This document shows positions 35,720-45,019 of a stretch of 64,000 nt of DNA, one piece after another. Source of the stretch: Kushneria phyllosphaerae (lineage in GTDB: Bacteria > Pseudomonadota > Gammaproteobacteria > Pseudomonadales > Halomonadaceae); the NCBI RefSeq assembly GCF_900312995.1, contig NZ_ONZI01000003.1, forward strand, positions 372,001 through 436,000. The letters run 5' to 3'. The stretch's first letter is position 1. Each line of letters starts with the position of its first letter. Made by a program: the position numbers and the translations under genes. The notes below the pieces were generated by a model. The model saw only the letters and a list, made by a program, of their open reading frames with translations, was not told the origin of the DNA and did not search any database.

Positions 35720-36670
35720 TTAAAGCTTCCGGCCGCTGCGCCCCTGCTTGTAAAAGCGCCGCTCGCGCCAGCCGGGCACGTTGTCACGCTGGCCCGGCGT
35801 GCGCCGATAACGCTTGTATTCCCACTGATACTGCATGGCATCCAGCGCAATGGCGGCCTCGACACTGGCGTTGACGCCTCTGGCCGACAAGGCCTCATCT
35901 TCCCGGGCATAAACCCGCTCATCGGCCTTGAGAAAATGGATGTCAAAGCCGCGTCGATCCTCGCGCCGTCTGGCTACCCCCGTGACGACCCGCGCATCAG
36001 TGCGTGAGACCAGCCGCGGCAGCAGGGTGGCGGTGTAGGCCGGATAGCCAAAAAACTCGGCAAACTCACCGCTGCCCCAGTCCGGTACCTGATCAGGCAG
36101 AATGCCGATCGCCTCACTTCGCTTGAGCGCCTTCAACAGCGCGGCCACCCCGCGTGAGGTTGTGGGCACGAGTTGTGCCCCCATCCGCTCGCGACCGTGT
36201 CGGATGACCGGGTCCAGCGCACTGATCTTGGGCGGCTCGTACATGGCCGTGAACGGAAAGTGGCTGGAGAGCCAGAAGTTGAGAATCTCCCAGTTGCCAA
36301 AGTGGGGCGCCAGCACGATCACGCCACGTCCTTCGGCGCGCGCCTCATCAAGCAGTTCGCGCCCATGCACCTCGACAATCGACTTCTCCACCGCCTCGGG
36401 GTCTCCCTGCCAGGCAAACCCCAGTTCCATCATGGTGGCGATTGAATGTTGCAGACTGTCATGGATCTGCTGTCGGCGCGCCTTTTCGCTGACTTCCGGA
36501 AAGGCCTGGCGCAGATTCATGCGCGTAATGCGCCGTTCTCTGACGCCAATCAGGCTGTAAACGGGTTCAAATCGTGACGCCAGACGCCACAATGTGCGCG
36601 GCGGGCGCTTTGAGAGCACTTGCCAGAGACGCATGATAAGGCGCGCCTGCCAGTTGTCTTTCATCGTCAT
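35720..36670 (-). CDS. Lipid A late acyltransferase, LpxL/LpxM family (first copy)
   Basis: A 316-residue inner-membrane acyltransferase. HFGNWE is the catalytic HX4E motif; GILPDQVPDWGSGEFAEFFG and YRRTP near the C-terminus are family-specific. It adds a secondary acyl chain to Kdo2-lipid A using acyl-ACP. A second member lies at 53971, so the strain likely has separate enzymes for the two secondary positions. The first helix is short and weakly hydrophobic. Start between two ATGs (36670 and 36664) is not decided by a ribosome site. Confidence 0.92.
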   Translation of the reverse strand: MTMKDNWQARLIMRLWQVLSKRPPRTLWRLASRFEPVYSLIGVRERRITRMNLRQAFPEVSEKARRQQIHDSLQHSIATMMELGFAWQGDPEAVEKSIVEVHGRELLDEARAEGRGVIVLAPHFGNWEILNFWLSSHFPFTAMYEPPKISALDPVIRHGRERMGAQLVPTTSRGVAALLKALKRSEAIGILPDQVPDWGSGEFAEFFGYPAYTATLLPRLVSRTDARVVTGVARRREDRRGFDIHFLKADERVYAREDEALSARGVNASVEAAIALDAMQYQWEYKRYRRTPGQRDNVPGWRERRFYKQGRSGRKL

Positions 36671-36888
36671 TGCTACGCTTTGGTGGTGTCGAAATCGACA
36701 GGGAGTATAACCAGTTGGCTGCCCGGCTTCATGGTCGGATGGGGCGAGGGTTCTGACCGACCCGCATCACTCCGAGTCGGCAATCCTGGAAAATCTCCTC
36801 CAATCAGGTCAGCCTGTACCCACTGCGGTATGTCACGCCGACCCGGTATTTAAAGACTTATCAATGTTTGCCGTCCTGTGAGGAAGCC

Positions 36889-38229
36889 ATGGCTCGTCCA
36901 CTGCTGACCCTGATTTTGCCGCCGCTGCTGGGGCTTTTCATTCTGGCCCTCGGCAACGGGTTTCTCTCGACGCTGGTGACGCTGCGGCTGGACAACGCCG
37001 GCGCCTCGGTGGAAACCATCGGCTGGGTCTCATCGGCCTATTACGTTGGGCTGGCGCTGGGGGCGGTACTCAATGACCGGTTGCTGCTGCGCATTGGCCA
37101 TATTCGGGCCTATGCCTGTTTTGCCTCGCTGGTGGCAGCCGCGGCACTGGCGCAGGCGCTGTGGCTTGATGCCGGCTGGTGGTTTGCCATGCGTCTGGTG
37201 GGCGGCTGGGCCACGGTGGGGGTGTATCTGGTCATCGAGAGCTGGCTGTTAACCAGCAGCGATTCGGCCCGACGCGGCCAGATCCTGGCTTTCTACATGA
37301 TTTCGCTTTACGCCGCGCTGGCGCTCGGACAGCTGTTGCTGGGGCTTTTCGAGGCACCCTTTGATGCCACGCCCTATGTGTTGATCGGCATGCTGGCCTC
37401 GCTGTCGGTACTGCCGCTTTGCATCATTCCGCGCGTGTCGCCACTGCTTGAGCATGCCGTACCGCTGCCGCCCTGGCGGCTGGTGAGAGTGACACCGACC
37501 GGCGTCATGGGCGTGTTTGGCTCGGGGCTGATCGTGGCGGCCCTTTATTCGCTGTTGCCGCTGTATCTGCAGCAGATCGGACTGTCGGTCGAGCGACTGG
37601 GCCAGTTCATGGCCGTGGTCATTGTCGGCGGCATGGCATTGCAATATCCCATGGGGCGCTGGTCGGATCGCCATGACCGACAGATCGTGCTGATCATTCT
37701 GGGCATGACGCTGATTGCCCTGTCGCTGGCGCTGCCACTGGCGGCGGCGATCAGCGAGCTGGCGCTGGGCGTGGTGCTCTTTTTGTTCGGCGGGATGACG
37801 TTTTCCCTGTACCCGGTCGCCATGAGCCACGCGGCTGACCGGGCACCGCCGCAGGCACTGGTCGGCATGAGTCAGGGACTGTTGCTGATCAATGCGGTGG
37901 GCTGCACCCTCAGCGCGCCCATTCTCACCGGGATCATGGGGCAGACGGGCGGGAACGGTCTTTTCTACGGCTTTGCCATGATCTCGGCCTTCATGGCGCT
38001 TTTTTTCATGTGGCGTCGCAGTGTGCGTCCGGCACCGCAGCCGGTGGCCCCCTTTGCAGCCCACCCGGTACAGACCGTGGTAGGCGCCGAGCTTGATGTG
38101 ACCGAGGAGATGGTGGTCGGTGCCGAAATTCAGGCGGAAAAGGATGAGGCCGAGGAAGCTGCGCATCAGGACAATGCGCGCCATGACAGCGCCTCCCGAT
38201 CTGATGACGCAATGCGCCCATCAGAGTAG
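36889..38229 (+). CDS. MFS transporter, YcaD-like
   Basis: A 446-residue 12-helix facilitator. ILALGNGFLSTLVTLRL, WVSSAYYVGLALGAVLNDRLLLRIGHIRAYA and MGRWSDRHDRQIVLI mark the YcaD group, whose substrate is unknown. The last 60 residues are a long acidic cytoplasmic tail (EKDEAEEAAHQDNARHDSASRSDD) not usual in the family. TGAGGAA lies before the ATG at 36889. A three-unit 25-base repeat begins just past its stop. Confidence 0.9.
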   Translation: MARPLLTLILPPLLGLFILALGNGFLSTLVTLRLDNAGASVETIGWVSSAYYVGLALGAVLNDRLLLRIGHIRAYACFASLVAAAALAQALWLDAGWWFAMRLVGGWATVGVYLVIESWLLTSSDSARRGQILAFYMISLYAALALGQLLLGLFEAPFDATPYVLIGMLASLSVLPLCIIPRVSPLLEHAVPLPPWRLVRVTPTGVMGVFGSGLIVAALYSLLPLYLQQIGLSVERLGQFMAVVIVGGMALQYPMGRWSDRHDRQIVLIILGMTLIALSLALPLAAAISELALGVVLFLFGGMTFSLYPVAMSHAADRAPPQALVGMSQGLLLINAVGCTLSAPILTGIMGQTGGNGLFYGFAMISAFMALFFMWRRSVRPAPQPVAPFAAHPVQTVVGAELDVTEEMVVGAEIQAEKDEAEEAAHQDNARHDSASRSDDAMRPSE

Positions 38230-38242
38230 ATGGGAGCCTGGT

Positions 38243-38317
38243 CATATCTCGAAGGTGCGGTTTTGATCAGGTCTCGAAGGGGCGGTGTTGGTCAGGTCTC
38301 GAAGGGGTGGTGTCGGT
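38243..38317. repeat. Three tandem 25-base repeats at the 3' end of the diguanylate cyclase gene
   Basis: Units at 38243-38267, 38268-38292 and 38293-38317. On the minus strand the last unit encodes the final residues (HHPFET) and stop of the cyclase; the other two are copies of that end lying past the stop. Divergence grows with distance from the gene. Confidence 0.9.
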
Positions 38318-39923
38318 CATGAAAGCGCCAGGTGTTACGGCCCTCACGCTTGGCACGGTACATCGCCAGATCGGCCAGCTGCACCAGCGTTGTGACCTCA
38401 GAGGCGTCACTGCCCAGCACGGCAATACCGATGCTGACGCCCAGGCTTACCTGCTGGCCGCTGTCCAGCACCAGAGGGGCATTGATGCTGTCGGTCAGCC
38501 GCTGCGCCATGCCATCCAGATCGTCCCGGGGGGTTCGGTGATCGAGCAACAGCACAAACTCGTCACCACCCAGGCGCGCCGGGTAATCATGCTGGCGTGA
38601 TATGTCCCGCATCAGCCCGGCGATCTGTTCGAGCACCTGGTCACCGGCATGGTGGCCGTGGCGATCATTGATCTGCTTGAAATGGTCGAAATCGAGCATC
38701 ATCAGCGCATGTCGAGAGTCGGGATGAAGGCGGTAATGGCGCTGGATCAGCTCAAGGCGGCGTTCAAATCCCAGTCGATTACCAATTCCGGTCAGGGGGT
38801 CGGTGACGGCGAGCCTCTCGGCCGCCTCGGCGGCGTGGCGGCGTTCGGTAATGTCGTGTGCCACGCCCTGTAGCCGTCCCTCTTCCAGACGACTGACCAT
38901 GACGTTGACCCAGCGCTGCTGGTCGCCTTCGCCCACGGCCATCTCCCATTGGCGCGTGCCGTCTCGTCGTGCCCGACGAGTGGTGAGCTCCTGCATGGTG
39001 GGCCCGCCGTCATGGATCAGTGTCGTCAGAGCAATCGGTGGCCCCTCCCTGTCAAACGGTTTCCCTCCCAGAAACAGACGACAAAAGGCCGGATTGGCCG
39101 ACAGCAGGTGCCCCTGGTCATCGAGTTCAAAGATGCCGGCCTCGACGTTATCAAACAGGGTCCGGTAGCGCCGCTGTTCGATGTCGCGGGCCAGACGCTG
39201 TCGGCGCTCCTCGCTCAGGCTGCTGACCAGCCGGTCGATCATGGCATTGACGCTGATCACCAGCTTGCCGATCTCATCCCTGCCGTGCCCGCTGGGCGCT
39301 GGCAGCTTTTGGCCGGTTTCTGCCTCAAGGGCGTGAAGCTTTTGGGAAATATCACTGATGGGGCGGGTCACGAAGTAAAACACCACCAGAATCACGCTCA
39401 GGCCAATGCCCAGAAGCTGCAGTATCAAGGCTACAGACAAAAACCGCGTGGCCTCATTGACCATGCTGTCGATCCACTCCTGATCTGGCACCAGGGTCAG
39501 CTCGCAAACTGTCTTGTCGGTTTCAAAGGGGGATTTGATGGTTCGGGTCAGCGCTACGCCGCTGCTATGTTCGTTGGTGTTGGTGTTGGTGTTGGTGTTG
39601 GTGTTGGTGTTGGTGTGGTCGGCCAGCGCGCTGCCATCGCGACGCACAAGCCGTGCCTCCTTCACGATGCGATTGCTCAAAAGGCCCTGCGTGACCTCGT
39701 CGGCCAGCTGACTGTCCCCCAGAAAACAGGCGATCTGCGCGGTACGCTCGACTGTGGAGATCAGGCCTTCAAGGCGCATCTGCTGAATGTCCTTTTCGGA
39801 TGCGGCGCGCAGGTGTACGGCCGCCACCAGAAAGACAATACCCAGCACGCCCACGATGGCCAGAATGCTGGCGGCCGCCCGCAGGGCCAGACGACTGCGA
39901 AGAAGGCCCAAAAGCTGGATCAT
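38292..39923 (-). CDS. Membrane diguanylate cyclase with HAMP, PAS and GGDEF domains
   Basis: A 543-residue enzyme for cyclic-di-GMP synthesis. Domain order: N-terminal membrane helix (about 15-37), a periplasmic sensor of 120 residues, a second helix (ALILQLLGIGLSVILVVFYFV, about 165-185), HAMP, PAS (about 255-380), and GGDEF. ARLGGDEFVLL is an intact active site and RQHD five residues before it is the inhibitory RxxD site. The periplasmic domain contains a run of Thr-Asn pairs. It starts ATGA-overlapped with the upstream periplasmic protein gene, so the two are co-translated. Confidence 0.94.
   Translation of the reverse strand: MIQLLGLLRSRLALRAAASILAIVGVLGIVFLVAAVHLRAASEKDIQQMRLEGLISTVERTAQIACFLGDSQLADEVTQGLLSNRIVKEARLVRRDGSALADHTNTNTNTNTNTNTNEHSSGVALTRTIKSPFETDKTVCELTLVPDQEWIDSMVNEATRFLSVALILQLLGIGLSVILVVFYFVTRPISDISQKLHALEAETGQKLPAPSGHGRDEIGKLVISVNAMIDRLVSSLSEERRQRLARDIEQRRYRTLFDNVEAGIFELDDQGHLLSANPAFCRLFLGGKPFDREGPPIALTTLIHDGGPTMQELTTRRARRDGTRQWEMAVGEGDQQRWVNVMVSRLEEGRLQGVAHDITERRHAAEAAERLAVTDPLTGIGNRLGFERRLELIQRHYRLHPDSRHALMMLDFDHFKQINDRHGHHAGDQVLEQIAGLMRDISRQHDYPARLGGDEFVLLLDHRTPRDDLDGMAQRLTDSINAPLVLDSGQQVSLGVSIGIAVLGSDASEVTTLVQLADLAMYRAKREGRNTWRFHDRHHPFET
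39574..39615. repeat. Seven-unit hexanucleotide repeat in the cyclase gene
   Basis: TTGGTG repeated seven times on the plus strand; it encodes seven Thr-Asn pairs in the periplasmic sensor domain. Unit length keeps frame, so copy-number change would alter protein length only. Confidence 0.95.
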
Positions 39924-40351
39924 GGCGACTCACTGAGCGTCAGTAAAACGCGCAGGTGAGGGGGCAAAAGGCCAGCATCCACATAGCCAAGTGCATTGGC
40001 GTTATGCGTCACGATGTCGACGACATCATCAAGCGTTTCAGTCTGCTGCGGCGGTGAGGCGCGGCCTGAAAAGACCAGTCTTGCCCAATAGGAGTTGATC
40101 TCGGCCATGTCCTTTTGCACCAGCGCCCGGTAAAAGCGCGCCTTGAGCGGTGCCTGGTCGATTGGCAGGGCGACACTGTTGTCCGGCAGCCGACGATAGC
40201 GGCCCATGAAAATATTGACCGCCTCACTGTGGCTAAGCTGACGTACGGGACTTGCCTCGTTGATGACGATGGCAATGTCGGCCCGTGCCGTGGTGCTGAT
40301 GAGCAAAAGGGCCATCGTGGTGGCGCGCGCAAGGCGCGTGAAACGGGGCAT
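39920..40351 (-). CDS. Periplasmic PstS-like substrate-binding protein
   Basis: A 143-residue exported protein. A signal peptide (RFTRLARATTMALLLISTTARA) precedes a short PstS/phosphate-type binding fold (IAIVINEASPVRQLSHSEAVNIFMGRYRRLPD...LPIDQAP, RFYRALVQKDMAEINSYWARLVFSGR). It is half the length of true PstS. AAGGAG directs the ATG at 40351, not the one two codons before. It lies between an outer-membrane beta-barrel gene and the diguanylate cyclase and likely works as its periplasmic sensor partner; that role is inference from operon order. Confidence 0.85.
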   Translation of the reverse strand: MPRFTRLARATTMALLLISTTARADIAIVINEASPVRQLSHSEAVNIFMGRYRRLPDNSVALPIDQAPLKARFYRALVQKDMAEINSYWARLVFSGRASPPQQTETLDDVVDIVTHNANALGYVDAGLLPPHLRVLLTLSESP

Positions 40352-40361
40352 GGACATCTCC

Positions 40362-41522
40362 TTAAAAGATGACATCCAGCCCGAGGCTGAGAAGGTTTGA
40401 ATGATCATCTTTCCAGTTGCCGTCCGTGCCGCGCCACAGCAGTCCGGGTGTGCGCGTATGAATGCGATCAAACTGGGCCTTGAGTGCCAGGTTGGTGACC
40501 ACGTCGTAGCGTAGCCCCAGTGACCAGGTGTTCTGGTTGACGTTACCACTGAGCGCATCTGCACTGTTATTGTGCGTGCTGACGTTTGACAGAAGGACAT
40601 AAGGTGTCAGCTTGTCCATGCGCCAGGCACCAGACACAAAGCCGGTATCCAGCCAGGTGTCGCCATCGGCGAGGATGTCGCGATTCCAGACGGTCTGCAG
40701 TTGCAGAGGTCCCTTATTCCAGGCTGCGCCTAGCGAGTAAACCTGCAGGTCGTCAAAACCGGTCCGGGGATTCAGGTACTGGTTGGCATCAATGCCAAAA
40801 AGATCACCGATCAAATCAGCATCATCGCCACTGAAATTGACGTTTGAGCGAATTCGGGTATAGCCGGCGCGAAAGCGCCAGGGGCCGCTCTCATAGTTGA
40901 GATGGCCGCCAAGGATGCTATCGGCATCAAAATCGACCTGAAGCGCATCCGACATGAAAAATCGGCTGTCGGAGGTGCCGGCAAAAAAGCGCGCCCAGAT
41001 CAGGTCATCGCCAAACGGTCGGGTAAAGGTCACATCGGCGCCATCGATATAAGTCAGCTGCAGCACGCCAAAATGATCCACCGGTGGGCGAATCCAGGGC
41101 GATCCATAGCCGATGTAACGCGACTCCGAGAGCAGGTCGACATCCCAGCCCAGGCGGCCAACGCGCATCTGAAAATCTGGCATGGGAGCGTAGCGTACAA
41201 AGGCGAGCATCAGTTCGGGGCTGAAATCGCCAGAGCTGTGATACTGGCTCATGCCCTGCACCACGGCATCGAGTTCGCTGGTCAGGCGCATGTTGGCCTG
41301 CAGGCCCAGGCGGGTATCGGTTCGGGCACTCCAGCCCTGCTCGGCGCCTTTGGGCTGGCCGACATCACGCACAAAGTCAGCCTCTCCCTGATCACTGTGA
41401 ATAAGTCCAATCGTGCCAAAACCGCTGAGCGTCACCCGGTCATTCAAAAGGTGGGACTGCGCCTTCACACCGGCACTGCCCATCAGCAAAAGCGTCGTCA
41501 GCAAAAACGCGGGAAACTTCAT
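40362..41522 (-). CDS. Outer-membrane porin-like beta-barrel protein
   Basis: A 386-residue protein with signal peptide MKFPAFLLTTLLLMGSAGVKAQS, alternating beta-strands rich in aromatic residues (VTLSGFGTIGLIHSD, LELDAVVQGMSQYHSSG-like segments) and a C-terminal Phe (LGLDVIF) as in Omp85-assembled barrels. It is first in a three-gene operon with a PstS-like protein and a cyclase. The open frame starts 17 codons further out, but the signal peptide begins at 41522. Confidence 0.85.
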   Translation of the reverse strand: MKFPAFLLTTLLLMGSAGVKAQSHLLNDRVTLSGFGTIGLIHSDQGEADFVRDVGQPKGAEQGWSARTDTRLGLQANMRLTSELDAVVQGMSQYHSSGDFSPELMLAFVRYAPMPDFQMRVGRLGWDVDLLSESRYIGYGSPWIRPPVDHFGVLQLTYIDGADVTFTRPFGDDLIWARFFAGTSDSRFFMSDALQVDFDADSILGGHLNYESGPWRFRAGYTRIRSNVNFSGDDADLIGDLFGIDANQYLNPRTGFDDLQVYSLGAAWNKGPLQLQTVWNRDILADGDTWLDTGFVSGAWRMDKLTPYVLLSNVSTHNNSADALSGNVNQNTWSLGLRYDVVTNLALKAQFDRIHTRTPGLLWRGTDGNWKDDHSNLLSLGLDVIF

Positions 41523-41715
41523 CAGGCTCGGGTCTCGCCATGTCGAAAATGGGGACGTCGACAAAAGCAGCACTGGGCAGGCTCAGGGACAGGCAGCTTA
41601 TGTCGGCCGTAATGGCATCGACTTTAATGGCGAACGGAGAAAGGTCATGCGCTGAAAAGCGCACGATAACAAGGGCATTCTGACGCCTGCCCCTGTTTAA
41701 CCGGGTTTGACGGCG

Positions 41716-42441
41716 CTATTGAGCGGGGTCGACCACGCCGTTGACCGAGGCGTTGCGTCGAAACCAGCCGGCAATGCTGGCGCGCGGTAGCCGGGTCGGC
41801 AGGACTTCATGAGGCACGGTGTCCGACAAAAAGCAGGCCAGGGTGCCGGCCTCGGGGAGCACGCGCGCCATCTCGCGAACCGGGACATGGGGATCAAACC
41901 CGTCCGGGCCCTGCTGCTGACTTTCAAACAGCACCATCTCGCCGCCGCCGTCGACGGGCCAGTCGCGATTGAGATAGGTCACCGTGGAGATCACCCGATT
42001 GGCACGACCCTGAAAGCTGTCCACATGACGCTTGTAAAAGGCGCCCGGCGGGTAGCGGGCAAAATGCGCCTCGAACTCGAACAGGCCAATAAAAAGGGCG
42101 CAGTTGATCTGCTCACGAAGTTCCTCAAGGCGCTTGAGATACACCTGCTGAGCCGGGCTTTCCCGGTTCAGCCAGCGGATGGCGTCGCCGCGAATGCTGG
42201 TGGCCAGTTGATGCTCCTTGAGTCGACCGATGCCCGCGCTTGTCAGGGCGTCATGGGCTTCAAGACGTTCAAGATCCAGCAGCAGGGCATCGATCAGCGC
42301 CGGTGAGAAAAAGTCGCGTTGATGGCTGAACCCCTGCTGGATCAGATCCTCGATAAGGGCCTCAATGCGCCCAGGATCAAGGGGCGAGGCCGCGAGCAGA
42401 GTGGCCACTTCATGGTCGAAATCATCGGTAACGGTGCTCAT
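41716..42441 (-). CDS. 2-oxoglutarate/Fe(II)-dependent dioxygenase (prolyl-4-hydroxylase type)
   Basis: A 241-residue P4Hc-domain protein. The iron-binding His-x-Asp is in YKRHVDSF, the distal His in DTVPHEVLPT, and the 2OG-binding Arg in SIAGWFRR. It could hydroxylate a protein side chain; substrate unknown. The start overlaps the stop of the NUDIX gene upstream in an ATGA pattern, so it is co-translated with it. Confidence 0.9.
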   Translation of the reverse strand: MSTVTDDFDHEVATLLAASPLDPGRIEALIEDLIQQGFSHQRDFFSPALIDALLLDLERLEAHDALTSAGIGRLKEHQLATSIRGDAIRWLNRESPAQQVYLKRLEELREQINCALFIGLFEFEAHFARYPPGAFYKRHVDSFQGRANRVISTVTYLNRDWPVDGGGEMVLFESQQQGPDGFDPHVPVREMARVLPEAGTLACFLSDTVPHEVLPTRLPRASIAGWFRRNASVNGVVDPAQ

Positions 42442-43067
42442 GACGAACGCCTGCGTGAAGGACGAGGAGGGAGATGGCGAAGTGTCGAGGTTTCAGGATA
42501 GCGATCCAGCCCGATATCCACATGAAAGGCCACGTTTAAAAGCTCGACGACCATCATCGCCGACAGCCCCCAGAGCGTATGCTCCAAAATCGTGTAGCTG
42601 GGCACATACCAGCAGGTCTCGTCATCGTAAATCACATCGGTGTGCTGACGCGGGTCGGTCATCAAACGTGCCAGCTCGACTTCAAAAATGGTGTCGATCT
42701 CGTCGGGGTTGGGCGTAAATTGCACCTCGGGTTCGATAAGCCCCACAAAAGGGGTGACGATCATGCCATTGGCCGAAAAACGTTCGGAGAGCTGACCCAG
42801 CAGGCGCACCTTCCCGGCGGGCAGGCCGATCTCTTCAAAGCTTTCACGCAGTGCGCAGGCTTCAAGGCTTTCGTCTTCCTCATCCAGCTTGCCCCCGGGA
42901 AAGGCGACCTGGCCGGCATGTGAGCTCAAGCGCGCATTGCGGCGTGTCAGCAGCAGGGTAGGGGTCTCATGGTGGATGATCGGCATCAGCACGGCTGCCC
43001 GCGGATAATGGCCGTCAAGCCGGGTCGGACGGTAGTCCTTGAGACGTTGTTGTGCCGTTTGCAGCAT
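42438..43067 (-). CDS. CoA pyrophosphatase, NudL type NUDIX hydrolase
   Basis: A 209-residue NUDIX protein of the CoA-pyrophosphatase group: LLLTRRNARLSSHAGQVAFPGGKLDEEDESLEACALRESFEEIGL joins the diagnostic LLTxR..LxxHxGQVAFPGG segment to the Nudix box. It hydrolyses CoA and its derivatives to phosphopantetheine. Start at 43067 follows GGAAAG. Divergent from another NUDIX gene at 43185. Confidence 0.9.
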   Translation of the reverse strand: MLQTAQQRLKDYRPTRLDGHYPRAAVLMPIIHHETPTLLLTRRNARLSSHAGQVAFPGGKLDEEDESLEACALRESFEEIGLPAGKVRLLGQLSERFSANGMIVTPFVGLIEPEVQFTPNPDEIDTIFEVELARLMTDPRQHTDVIYDDETCWYVPSYTILEHTLWGLSAMMVVELLNVAFHVDIGLDRYPETSTLRHLPPRPSRRRSS

Positions 43068-43184
43068 AAGAGACACTTTCCAGCAGAAGGACCCGCGCGT
43101 CATGGCGAAATCGCCAATCGACACATGAGGTGATCAAACGTAGTGTAAAGCGTTCGGTCACGCGCCGTAAGCAACGAGGAAGAC

Positions 43185-43760
43185 ATGAATTTTTGCAGCC
43201 ATTGCGGCGCGCCGGTGCGCTTTGCCATCCCGTCAGACGATGATCGTCCACGCCATCTTTGTGATAATTGCGGCACCATCCACTATCAGAATCCACGGAT
43301 CGTGGCCGGCAGTCTACCCATTGTTGATGACAGGGTGTTGCTGTGCCGGCGTGCCATTGCACCGCGGATCGGGTTCTGGACCCTGCCGGCCGGGTTCATG
43401 GAAAACGGCGAGACCACGCCCGAGGCCGCCATTCGTGAAACCCGGGAAGAGGCCTGTGCCGAGATCGAGCTGGGCGGGCTCTATACCATGGTCGACCTGC
43501 CCCACATCAATCAGGTCTACATGATCTATCTGGCCCGGCTGCGTGATGATCTGGAACCGGCCTTTTCGGCAGGACCCGAGAGCCTGGAAGTGCGTCTTTT
43601 CCGGGAAGAGGATATCCCCTGGTCGGAGCTTGCCTTCTCGACCATCACGAAAACCCTTGAATGCTATTTCAGGGATCGAGCACGCCTGGAACGCGATGCG
43701 CTCGACGTGGCGACCCTGACGCATTATGCCCTGCATACCGATGTGATTCGCCGCTGGTAA
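43185..43760 (+). CDS. NUDIX hydrolase with N-terminal zinc ribbon
   Basis: A 191-residue protein. A zinc ribbon (FCSHCGAPV...LCDNCGTIHYQNPR, two CxxC pairs) precedes a NUDIX domain with box AGFMENGETTPEAAIRETREEACAEIEL. This is the layout of NudC-like enzymes, which cleave NAD(H) and related dinucleotides, but it lacks their extra N-terminal domain. GAGGAAGAC lies before the ATG. Confidence 0.92.
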   Translation: MNFCSHCGAPVRFAIPSDDDRPRHLCDNCGTIHYQNPRIVAGSLPIVDDRVLLCRRAIAPRIGFWTLPAGFMENGETTPEAAIRETREEACAEIELGGLYTMVDLPHINQVYMIYLARLRDDLEPAFSAGPESLEVRLFREEDIPWSELAFSTITKTLECYFRDRARLERDALDVATLTHYALHTDVIRRW

Positions 43761-43767
43761 CCCGGCG

Positions 43768-43792
43768 GGGGCAGGCCATATTGGTCTGCCCC
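43768..43792 (+). terminator. Hairpin after the zinc-ribbon NUDIX gene
   Basis: GGGGCAGGCCA / TGGTCTGCCCC, 11-base stem (one G-T pair) with a TAT loop, 8 bases after the stop; no T-run. Confidence 0.5.
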
Positions 43793-43913
43793 GGTATCTG
43801 CAGGCTTGTCCATCCCGTTTTGACAAGGTGTCCGCTGGACGATCCACCGCCGGATAATGGCATAATTGCGCCTTTCTCCAGGGCCGGTTCGGCCAACAAC
43901 GATATAGATCACG

Positions 43914-44279
43914 ATGCTCAAATGGATTTCAATCGCGCTGGTCGTCGCACTGGCCGCGCTGCAGTATCAGCTCTGGCTGGGAGATGGCGGCCTTATGGAG
44001 CACAGCCGGGTCAAGGCTCGCGCCGATGAGCTGCACGAGAGCAATCAGTTGCTGACCGACCGCAACGACCGTCTTGCCGCCGAGGTGGTGGATTTAAAAA
44101 ACGGCCTTGATGCGATCGAGGAGCGTGGGCGTAACGACCTGGGCATGATTCGCAACGATGAGCAGTTTTTCTGGGTGCCCAGCGAAAAGGCCAGCCACAA
44201 CCCAACACCCGTGGCGCCGCCGGGGGCTGACCAAAGCGCCGATGAAGCCCGTGACCAGTTTGCCGGGCGGGAGCAATGA
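43914..44279 (+). CDS. ftsB: Cell division protein FtsB
   Basis: A 121-residue bitopic protein. An N-terminal helix (WISIALVVALAALQYQLWLG) leads into the leucine-zipper coiled coil of FtsB (ELHESNQLLTDRNDRLAAEVVDLKNGLDAIEERGRNDLGMI), which binds FtsL and FtsQ in the divisome. The C-terminus has a Pro/Asp-rich extension. The stop overlaps the start of ispD (ATGA), the standard ftsB-ispD-ispF order of gammaproteobacteria. Confidence 0.96.
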   Translation: MLKWISIALVVALAALQYQLWLGDGGLMEHSRVKARADELHESNQLLTDRNDRLAAEVVDLKNGLDAIEERGRNDLGMIRNDEQFFWVPSEKASHNPTPVAPPGADQSADEARDQFAGREQ

Positions 44280-45019
44280 GTGCGCCTCAGTGGCTGATTG
44301 TGCCGGCTGCCGGCCGGGGCACACGCATGCGTGCAGCCTGTCCCAAGCAGTATCTGCTGCTTGATGATGCGGCCGTTCTGGCGTGTACGCTGATGCGGTT
44401 GCACGACGCTTTCCCCAAGGCCACCCTGCTGTTGTGCCTGGACGCCGAGGATCAGTGGTTTCATGCGTCCATGGTGCCCTTCGCGCGTTGGCAGCGTCTG
44501 GAGGGCGGCGACGAGCGCGTGGATTCGGTTCGTGCCGGTATCGACTGGCTTGCCGATCATGCCCATGTTGATGACTGGGTGCTGGTTCATGATGTGGCGC
44601 GTCCGTGTGTCACCGTGGCCGATCTGCACCATCTGATGGCGGCCATTGCCCATGATCCGGTGGGCGGCCTGCTGGCGGCGCCGGTCACCGACACCCTCAA
44701 GCGTCAGGACAGGGATCAGCGCATTGATATGACCGTGCCGCGTCAGGGGCTCTGGCGCGCCCTGACCCCACAGGGCTTTCGCTACGGCGTTCTGCGTGAT
44801 GCCTTCAGGGCCGCGCTTGAAGCCCGCTTTCTGATGACCGATGAAGCCTCGGGCGTCGAACAGCTCGGCCATGCGCCCCTACTGGTTACGGGGCGCAGCG
44901 ACAATCTGAAAATCACCCATCCCGAAGACCTGGCGCTGGCCGCGCAGATTCTGTCTGCCCAGCGCACAAGCCTCCATTTATCCCTGTCCGACAAGGAGCC
45001 CGGCCATGAGCCTGTCTGA
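44276..45019 (+). CDS. ispD: 2-C-methyl-D-erythritol 4-phosphate cytidylyltransferase
   Basis: A 247-residue nucleotidyltransferase of the non-mevalonate isoprenoid pathway. The CTP-binding N-terminus ([21 protein letters not shown]) and later motifs ([32 protein letters not shown]) are complete. It is co-translated with ftsB and overlaps ispF by 14 bases. Confidence 0.97.
   Translation: MSAPQWLIVPAAGRGTRMRAACPKQYLLLDDAAVLACTLMRLHDAFPKATLLLCLDAEDQWFHASMVPFARWQRLEGGDERVDSVRAGIDWLADHAHVDDWVLVHDVARPCVTVADLHHLMAAIAHDPVGGLLAAPVTDTLKRQDRDQRIDMTVPRQGLWRALTPQGFRYGVLRDAFRAALEARFLMTDEASGVEQLGHAPLLVTGRSDNLKITHPEDLALAAQILSAQRTSLHLSLSDKEPGHEPV

Noticed and set aside
38949..39959. 336-codon plus-strand frame opposite the diguanylate cyclase with a Val-Gly repeat
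   Set aside because: The repeat is the antisense reading of the TTGGTG tract; the sense frame has full GGDEF domains.
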